Shown one piece after another: positions 34,374 to 40,266 of a stretch of 64,000 nucleotides of DNA. Position 1 is the stretch's first letter. Each line of letters begins with the position of its first letter. The position numbers and the translations under genes are program-made. Source of the DNA: UBA5359 sp002410925 [NCBI: bacterium UBP13_UBA5359] (lineage in GTDB: Bacteria > UBP13 > UBA5359); NCBI GenBank assembly GCA_002410925.1, contig DHPR01000013.1, forward strand, positions 62,001 to 126,000, given 5' to 3'. A model generated the notes under the pieces. It did not search any database. It was not told the DNA's origin and was given only the letters and a program-made list of their open reading frames with translations.

Positions 34374-35084
34374 ATGAAATATATTTTAGTGGATATTGAT
34401 GGTACCGTCACCTCTTTAGAGAGCAACCCGTATCAGCCTATCGATGGCATCTCTTACGATTATTTCAGAGGAATTCTCAGAGATATGCTGGCCAAAAAAT
34501 TAAACTGCAACCACTCGCTGGCTTTAAATATGATTCAGGAGAAGGCCGCGGTATTTAACGGCTGCAATTTTCGCGTGGCTCCTTTACTGGGTATCCCGGA
34601 GCAGGCTTTATGGGAAGAGGTTTTAGCCTGGCAGTGCAAGCATCTTTCTGTCTTTGACGATGCTGTAGATATGGTAAAGAATCTCTTTGCTGAAGGCTTT
34701 AATCTCTATGCGGTCAGCAATAATTCATGCAAAGGAATACAGGCTAAGTTAAGTCACGCCGGCCTGGCAGATATAACCGGCTCTCCTTACTTTAAAAAGT
34801 TGTATGGTATGGATCTCTTCGGACTCGGATGGAGCAAGAGTATGCCCGAGGTATACAGCATAATTCTTCAAAAGGAGAGGTTTTCTCCTGAGGAAGTGGT
34901 TATGGTTGGAGATGAGCCGGCGATAGATTTGGAATCTCCTCTTAAGGGGGGAATGAAGCATGCCGTTATTGTTGATAGGATGCAGAAAGAAGAGGTTGCT
35001 TTTAAGAATAACGGTCTTTTTGTCAGATCTTTAAGAATTATTCCTGAGATATTGCGTGGGGCCTGGAGTTTACATTTAACATAA
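34374..35084 (+). CDS. HAD-superfamily phosphatase/phosphomutase-like protein
   Basis: This 236-residue protein opens MKYILVDIDGTVTS, motif I, with nucleophile D7 and D9. SNNSCKGIQ is motif II, and KKLYGMDLFGLGWSKSMPEVY, after which VVMVGDEPAIDLESPLKGG gives motif IV. The cap is helical and placed between motifs I and II, as in beta-phosphoglucomutase-type enzymes. A sugar phosphate is a plausible substrate in this cassette. The last nine residues and the stop codon are encoded by the left end of repeat R1 (from 35058), so the original C-terminus has been replaced by repeat-derived RGAWSLHLT. Start ATG 34374 follows GAGGAAAG. Confidence 0.82.
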   Translation: MKYILVDIDGTVTSLESNPYQPIDGISYDYFRGILRDMLAKKLNCNHSLALNMIQEKAAVFNGCNFRVAPLLGIPEQALWEEVLAWQCKHLSVFDDAVDMVKNLFAEGFNLYAVSNNSCKGIQAKLSHAGLADITGSPYFKKLYGMDLFGLGWSKSMPEVYSIILQKERFSPEEVVMVGDEPAIDLESPLKGGMKHAVIVDRMQKEEVAFKNNGLFVRSLRIIPEILRGAWSLHLT

Positions 35085-35206
35085 GTGTTTGTATAATAGC
35101 GCCATGGCCAGGCATTTTAGAATAGAATATCAGCTATGCCACCGTAAGCAGAGCGATAAAAAAGGTTGGCAGCGCCTCGATGAGTGAAGTAAACTTCTGC
35201 CCCCCC
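35058..35206 (+). repeat. Dispersed repeat R1, best-preserved RAYT-derived copy (right border of cassette C)
   Basis: GGGGCCTGGAGTTTACATTT and GTAAACTTCTGCCCC are the ends. Between them ATG 35104 opens a 27-codon frame: MARHFRIEYQ, then LCHRKQSDKKGWQRLDE, stop at 35185-35187. The first ten residues match the start of REP-associated (RAYT, Y1-type) transposases; the rest of the enzyme, including the HUH and tyrosine motifs, is missing, as in an internally deleted non-autonomous element. The left end supplies the 3' end of the HAD gene. Confidence 0.85.
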
Positions 35207-35231
35207 TGTTTGCTATATAGGAGAGAATAAG

Positions 35232-36623
35232 ATGCAAGAGAATAGATCGATCATCTGTGAATTGGCACGCAGGCGCTGCAGTGGCGTCGACGGGGAGTTA
35301 ACGCCGGCTGTCTTATCGCGTTTCAGGATAGAGTTGTTGGAAGAAATGCTTGGCGATCCTCTGCCCGGTGAACTGTCTTATCAAAATTTTGCCGCCGCGG
35401 AGAGGTTGTGGGGCGGAGATATAAATAGATTACAAGCGTTGAGGCTTCTCCATGATGAGATGAAAGCCGGCAACGTCCGGCCGGCACCGAGCAGCGGAGG
35501 CATTAACACACATGTACATACCAGCGCTTCCTTCAGCGCTTTCCGCAGCCCCGGCGAAGCAGCCTGGCAGGCCTTTATGAACGGTGTTACGGTCTTTGGC
35601 ATCAACGATCACTATACTATCGCCGGTTGCAAAGAGTTTTCTGAAGCCTGTAAACTGCTGGAGATAAAGGCGCTCTTCTCCATAGAGGCATTGGCTCTGG
35701 ATGAGGTGGCGCAGACCTCAGGGCGCCGTTTCAATGATCCTAATAATCCCGGTCGTATCTATCTCAGCGGCAAGGGAGTGGTCAGGGAACTGACACCCGG
35801 CAGCCGGGAGGAGGCGCTGCTGGACGGCATGCAGCGAGCACTGGAGCGCCGTCACCGTCTGATGGTGGAGAAGGTTTCAAGCCTGCTCTCCAAAGTCGAT
35901 TCCGATATCCGCCTGGATTTCGATGATGTGCTGTTGCTGACCCCGGCGGGCAATGTTACCGAGCGTCATATTGCCCAGGCTGTAGAGTCTGCTGCCAGTC
36001 GCCGCTACGGTGCGGGAGCAGATTCCACCGCCTTTCTGGCGTCTCTGATCGGCGTTGATGCGGCTGAGGTTCCCGCTGCCGGCGCCAAACGCCAGAGCTT
36101 TATTCGTGATCGCCTGCTGAAATCCGGCCGTCCGGCCTTTGTGCCGGAGAGCTCCGACGCCTTTATTTCACTGGACGATATGGTAGCGCTTTTTCGAGGC
36201 TACGGAGCCATACCCACTTATCCTGTTCTCGGCAACCCCGGCACGGAGGGTGAGAGCGATCTGAGAGCACTCTTTGAAGAGATGAAATCACGCTGCGTTT
36301 TCGCTGTGGAGGTTATTCCCAATCGCAACGATCGTGAGCGATTAAGAGAGATAGTAAGTGCTGCCGCCGCCGCCGCCATGCCGGTATTCAACGGAACCGA
36401 GCACAACACCAAGGATGTCCAGCCGTTGCTGGATAAATTTGCTCTCGATCCGGAATTCAAGGAGATATTTACCCGGGGAGCCGCCGTTCTGCTGGCACAC
36501 CAGCATCTAAGCCGTGAAAGAGGCGTCGGCTATCTGGATATAAATGGCAGGCCATCGGTGAATGGCGATCCGGCTAAAACCATGGCGCACTTTGAAGAGG
36601 TGGGTAGAGGCCTTATAGCTTAA
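35232..36623 (+). CDS. PHP-domain protein (histidinol-phosphatase-like fold), function unknown
   Basis: Start ATG 35232 follows AGGAGAG. The 463-residue product has an N-terminal helical region (about 1-85) and then GGINTHVHTSASFSAF with H94/H96 as the first PHP metal ligands. VTVFGINDHYTIAG and LFSIEALALDE follow in the expected order, and FNGTEHNTKD near residue 390 carries late histidine ligands. A helical insertion (about 190-310) is larger than in histidinol phosphatase. Long PHP proteins of this kind occur in several phyla without a proven substrate. Base composition returns here to that of the chromosome. It lies just outside the right border of cassette C and ahead of lysA. Confidence 0.7.
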   Translation: MQENRSIICELARRRCSGVDGELTPAVLSRFRIELLEEMLGDPLPGELSYQNFAAAERLWGGDINRLQALRLLHDEMKAGNVRPAPSSGGINTHVHTSASFSAFRSPGEAAWQAFMNGVTVFGINDHYTIAGCKEFSEACKLLEIKALFSIEALALDEVAQTSGRRFNDPNNPGRIYLSGKGVVRELTPGSREEALLDGMQRALERRHRLMVEKVSSLLSKVDSDIRLDFDDVLLLTPAGNVTERHIAQAVESAASRRYGAGADSTAFLASLIGVDAAEVPAAGAKRQSFIRDRLLKSGRPAFVPESSDAFISLDDMVALFRGYGAIPTYPVLGNPGTEGESDLRALFEEMKSRCVFAVEVIPNRNDRERLREIVSAAAAAAMPVFNGTEHNTKDVQPLLDKFALDPEFKEIFTRGAAVLLAHQHLSRERGVGYLDINGRPSVNGDPAKTMAHFEEVGRGLIA

Positions 36624-36701
36624 TCCGTATTCAAAATGCTCTTGCTTGAAAAGCTGATATATGCCATACTTTGTAAGATCAGATTGCAAGGAGTCGGTAA
36701 T

Positions 36702-37991
36702 ATGTCAGAGAAGATGCTTCCATTTACAAAAAATAAACTGGAGGAGATAGCGGCCATATATCCCACGCCCTTTCATCTTTATGATGAAAAGGCCATGCTG
36801 GAGAATATCAGAGCGCTTAAAGCCGCCTTTGCCTGGAACGAAAATTTCAAGGAGTACTTTGCTGTCAAGGCAACACCCAATCCCTATCTGCTCAAGATAT
36901 TTCAGGCAGAGGGTTTCGGCGCAGATTGCAGTTCATTATCGGAGTTGGTGATGGCTGAAAGAGTAGGCGTCACCGGCGAGGAGATCATGTTCACATCCAA
37001 TGATACCACGGCGGAGGAGTTTATCAAGGCCAGGGAATTAGGAGCAATTATCAATCTGGATGATATCAGTCATATTCCTTTTCTAGAAAAGACATCGGGA
37101 TTGCCTGATGTTATCTGCTTCAGATATAATCCCGGTTCGCTGAAGAGCGGCAATGATATTATCGGTCGCCCGGAGGAAGCTAAGTACGGTTTTACCCGGG
37201 AGCAACTCTTTGAAGGCTATCGCATAGCCAGAGATAAAGGAATCAAGCGCTTTGGTATACATACCATGGTAGCATCCAATGAATTGGATCATAGGTATTT
37301 CATCGAGACTGCCGAGATACTCTTCAATCTGGTAGTGCAGTTATCGGCGAAATTAGGGATACGCTTTGAATTCGTCAATATCGGCGGCGGCATCGGCATA
37401 CCATATCGGCCGGAACAGGCACCTGTAGACCTTCAGGCTGTAAGCCGGGGCATTCGCCGAAAATATGAAGAGATCCTCGTTGGAAATAGACTTGATCCTA
37501 TCAGGCTCTATATGGAATGCGGTAGAATGATTACCGGTCCGTATGGTTATCTGGTATCACGCGTTCTGCATATCAAAAAGACATATAAGACCTTTGCCGG
37601 CCTGGATGCCTGTATGGCTGATTTAATGCGTCCGGCTCTCTACGGCGCTTACCATCATATCACGATTTCGGGCAAGGAGGACTACAAGGCCGATACCCTT
37701 TACGATGTTACCGGTTCGCTCTGCGAAAACAACGATAAATTTGCTATAGACCGGTTGCTGCCGGAATTAGCGCCCGGAGACCTGGTGGTGATACATGATG
37801 CCGGCGCACACGGTCATGCCATGGGCTTCAACTACAACGGTAAGCTGCGCTCTGCTGAACTCTTGCTGCGTGCAGATGGCAGCGTTGCCCTTATCCGCCG
37901 AGCTGAAACGGTGGAGGATTACTTTGCCACCCTGGATTTTGAAGGGCTATCGGATTTCAGAGTGCAACAACTCCAGCAATCTATTGCTTAA
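36702..37991 (+). CDS. lysA: Diaminopimelate decarboxylase
   Basis: AAGGAG (36688-36693) sets the start at ATG 36702, giving 429 residues. The alanine-racemase-like barrel contains EYFAVKATPNPYLLKIF with the PLP lysine K56, HTMVASNELD, and the phosphate-binding FVNIGGGIGIPYRPEQ. The C-terminal domain carries YMECGRMITGPYGYLVSRVL, the DVTGSLCENNDKFAID segment with the active-site cysteine, and HDAGAHGHAMGFNYNG. This matches the PLP-dependent DAP decarboxylase clade that makes L-lysine from meso-diaminopimelate. No other lysine genes are nearby. Its 3' end overlaps the convergent cbiO gene by 45 bp. Confidence 0.88.
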   Translation: MSEKMLPFTKNKLEEIAAIYPTPFHLYDEKAMLENIRALKAAFAWNENFKEYFAVKATPNPYLLKIFQAEGFGADCSSLSELVMAERVGVTGEEIMFTSNDTTAEEFIKARELGAIINLDDISHIPFLEKTSGLPDVICFRYNPGSLKSGNDIIGRPEEAKYGFTREQLFEGYRIARDKGIKRFGIHTMVASNELDHRYFIETAEILFNLVVQLSAKLGIRFEFVNIGGGIGIPYRPEQAPVDLQAVSRGIRRKYEEILVGNRLDPIRLYMECGRMITGPYGYLVSRVLHIKKTYKTFAGLDACMADLMRPALYGAYHHITISGKEDYKADTLYDVTGSLCENNDKFAIDRLLPELAPGDLVVIHDAGAHGHAMGFNYNGKLRSAELLLRADGSVALIRRAETVEDYFATLDFEGLSDFRVQQLQQSIA

Positions 37992-38801
37992 TACTTCGGC
38001 GTTCAGCGTCGGTGCTATCGCCAGGCCATGGCGTTGCAGGATTTTAATAATTCTGACCGTGGCAGGAGGCGCCAGGTTGAAGCTATGCAGATCATGGTTG
38101 AAAAATAACTCCTCAATAGTGCCATAAATCTCCAGTCCGCCACTCTGATTCATAACATAGCCGCAATCAGCCAGATCGCTTACTATATCCATATCATGAG
38201 TGGTGCTGATCATGGTTACTTCAGTTTCCGCGTGCAGCTTCTGCAAAAAATTACTTATCTCGCGGCGGCTGGCATGATCTATACCCTCCAATGGCTCATC
38301 CATTACCAGCAAATCCGGTTCCAGTATCAGCGCCCCTGCGAGCGCAACCTTTCTGCGTTCACCACCTGAAAGATAATGGGGCAGGCGATCTTTGAGCTCA
38401 TAAATATTCAATCTTTTAAGGATATCTATTGCTTTGCGATACGTTTCAGAAGCAGAACGCCCAAAGTTCAGAGGTGCAAAGGCTACATCATCAAGGACTG
38501 TAGGCCCTATTAATTGTTCATCGGTATTCTGCATAACCGCTCCTATTCTGGAGCGTATCTTCATATATTGGCTGGCCGGATTTACTCCCAGCACTTCCAC
38601 GGTACCCTCAGTCGGCTTGAGCAACCCTAAGATATGCCTGAGCAGGGTACTTTTGCCTGATCCGTTAGGCCCCAGCACGGCTACACGCTGTCCCCGTGTG
38701 ATTGTAAAGGGCAGGCCGCCCGTGCTGACGCTTCCTCCCCCTGTATAAGCATGACGGATACACTTTAACGAGACTATAATTTTATCGTTTTTGTTATTCA
38801 T
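37947..38801 (-). CDS. cbiO: Cobalt/nickel ECF transporter ATP-binding protein
   Basis: The 284-residue ABC ATPase has Walker A GPNGSGKST, a Q-loop at VMQNTDEQLIGPT, signature YLSGGERRKVALAGAL, Walker B LLVMDEP and an H-loop at ISTTHDMD. The Q-loop and the short C-terminal extension resemble CbiO/EcfA proteins of energy-coupling factor transporters. It is the last gene of a cbiM-cbiQ-cbiO operon, overlapping cbiQ by 8 bp. It powers uptake of Co2+ or Ni2+ through CbiQ and CbiM. The 3' end overlaps lysA from the other strand. Confidence 0.88.
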   Translation of the reverse strand: MNNKNDKIIVSLKCIRHAYTGGGSVSTGGLPFTITRGQRVAVLGPNGSGKSTLLRHILGLLKPTEGTVEVLGVNPASQYMKIRSRIGAVMQNTDEQLIGPTVLDDVAFAPLNFGRSASETYRKAIDILKRLNIYELKDRLPHYLSGGERRKVALAGALILEPDLLVMDEPLEGIDHASRREISNFLQKLHAETEVTMISTTHDMDIVSDLADCGYVMNQSGGLEIYGTIEELFFNHDLHSFNLAPPATVRIIKILQRHGLAIAPTLNAEVLSNRLLELLHSEIR

Positions 38802-39432
38802 ATCTTTTACCCAGATAGTAGATATGATTATGAAAACCGCGAAGTTTGAGGTTCTCTGCCATACGTTGACTGGCAGCTATGATGTGTGCCAGGAAATGTC
38901 CCAATGCCATGCCCAGCCGAGAGAGAGTGAAGACAGGCCTTCGGAAATCAGTGCCGCCGCGCAAATGGAGTGCCGTATATATATCGGCAAAGCCATCCGA
39001 GAGAAGAAAGATAGAGCGATATGTAAAGAAGAGAGCCGTTACCAAAAAATCCGGTAGAATGCGTCCCAAAACCGCAAACACGGCCGGAAAGCTGGTGCTG
39101 AGAAAGAAGATGACGACAGCTAACGTAAGCGATATAATCCGTAATGATACTGTCGCCAATATCGATAAAGTCAGGCCGCTGACGCTGAACAAAAATATCA
39201 CAATGAAGATCACCGGATAAAGAGAGAGTGTCAGCACAAGCTTTAGCGGCAAACGAGCGGATACGGCTATTGCAATCATTGCAGCGGTGACTATAGCCGG
39301 CAAGCGCCATGACGTTGCACTGAGCAATATAATCACGGCAGCCGACAGAAAGAGTATTTTGAACCCTGCCGGAGATCTGTGCAGCCAGCTTCTGCCTGAG
39401 ATGGAAATGTAATCTATGTAGTTAAGATCCAT
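38794..39432 (-). CDS. cbiQ: Cobalt/nickel ECF transporter transmembrane protein
   Basis: The 212-residue membrane protein has about five hydrophobic segments (residues 25-45, 48-65, 68-88, 95-115, 120-140). Next comes a cytoplasmic coupling region with LHLRGGTDFRR, the Arg-Gly motif where CbiQ/EcfT proteins touch the ATPase, and KLRGFHNHIY near the end. The N-terminus MDLNYIDYISISGRSWLHR is typical of CbiQ. It overlaps cbiM by 11 bp and cbiO by 8 bp, so the three are co-translated. It transmits ATP hydrolysis by CbiO to the substrate-binding CbiM. Confidence 0.85.
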   Translation of the reverse strand: MDLNYIDYISISGRSWLHRSPAGFKILFLSAAVIILLSATSWRLPAIVTAAMIAIAVSARLPLKLVLTLSLYPVIFIVIFLFSVSGLTLSILATVSLRIISLTLAVVIFFLSTSFPAVFAVLGRILPDFLVTALFFTYRSIFLLSDGFADIYTALHLRGGTDFRRPVFTLSRLGMALGHFLAHIIAASQRMAENLKLRGFHNHIYYLGKRYE

Positions 39433-40123
39433 ATCGAGCGCTGCTGTCCTCTCTGCTTATTAGTTCAGGGTATATGCGATAAAGCGATGATAAAATAGCC
39501 GCTGCCAGCAAGCCCTCCAGTATCCATCCCACCGCGCCTATGCCAAACATGAGCACGGCCAGCCGTTTAAGATTCAGATAGACGGCTGCTTCACTCTCCC
39601 CTGCCCGAACTGCTGCAGACAGAAGCGTTCTGTCTATCCACTTGCTTCCGGCACTGATAATGCCGTAGCTTGTCAGGGAGCCGGCAGCCAGCCCCGTTAC
39701 GGTGGCTAGAAAACCTGATTTGCGCAATGTAATTCCTCTATGTAGCAGAGCTTTGAAGGCATAGTATCCTGTTATCATTTCTATTGATATTACCAGGGTA
39801 TTGAGGCCTGCCACCGTAATGCCGCCATGTCCCAGCAACGACAGGATGAGGTTGACGATGAAAGCCGCAATTACGCTCAGCCGAGGTCCCAGGATGATGC
39901 CTGCCACTACCGACAAGTTGAAATGAAAAGAGAAGAGCGGCAGAGGAATGGCCATGACAAGAATCATTACTGCCGAGAACATGCCGACCAAAACAAACTT
40001 TCCGGCATCAGTTGCACTGTTGCCGTAGTGTCGGGCCGCGGCCAGCAATATGGCGCTGAGGATATAGCCGGCCATCCATATCCAGACCGGCAAGATGCCG
40101 TCGGGAAGATGTATATGGGACAT
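39422..40123 (-). CDS. cbiM: Cobalt/nickel ECF transporter substrate-binding protein
   Basis: I placed the start at 40123, where GGAGAAAA precedes MSHIHLPDGILPVWIW; the longer frame to 40156 adds eleven residues without support. The N-terminal His-rich HIHLPDG segment is the metal-binding signature of CbiM/NikM, where the amino terminus and histidines coordinate Co2+ or Ni2+. Six to seven hydrophobic segments follow across 233 residues, with SFHFNLSVVAGIILGP and GHGGITVAGLNTL as conserved blocks. CbiN is not encoded next to it. Whether cobalt or nickel is carried cannot be told from sequence. Confidence 0.87.
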   Translation of the reverse strand: MSHIHLPDGILPVWIWMAGYILSAILLAAARHYGNSATDAGKFVLVGMFSAVMILVMAIPLPLFSFHFNLSVVAGIILGPRLSVIAAFIVNLILSLLGHGGITVAGLNTLVISIEMITGYYAFKALLHRGITLRKSGFLATVTGLAAGSLTSYGIISAGSKWIDRTLLSAAVRAGESEAAVYLNLKRLAVLMFGIGAVGWILEGLLAAAILSSLYRIYPELISREDSSARYGS

Positions 40124-40266
40124 TTTTTTCTCCTTTACCAGAGAGTATTTACCCATTCGAAGGGTATGAATAACCGAAACGAGGCAGGGATAGCCCAGGC
40201 CGCGTGGAATATTATAGTAAATAAAGATATGGAATATTATAAGATTGATGGCAATACGGGGGGTGT

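Larger units (their letters stand above)
25151..35206. other. Cassette C: AT-rich glycan-use module between direct R1 repeats
   Basis: The six genes from the GntR/LacI regulator (25386) to the HAD phosphatase (35084) lie on one strand. They are bounded by direct repeats at 25151-25290 and 35058-35206. Codon choice is visibly AT-richer than on either side, most clearly from 25.3 to 32.1 kb (many AAA, TTA, ATT, GAT). Flanking genes are ordinary chromosomal ones. The layout suggests acquisition or exchange of the whole module by recombination at, or mobilisation through, the repeats. No integrase or complete transposase is inside, so autonomous movement is not supported. Confidence 0.6.

Noticed and set aside
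40124-40266. Cobalamin or Ni/Co riboswitch upstream of cbiM
   Set aside because: No B12-box (GCCACTG-like) or other recognised core was found in the 143-bp leader; only a TACCC/GGGTA hairpin at 40150-40166 and TATAATATTCCA duplicated on the minus strand were seen.
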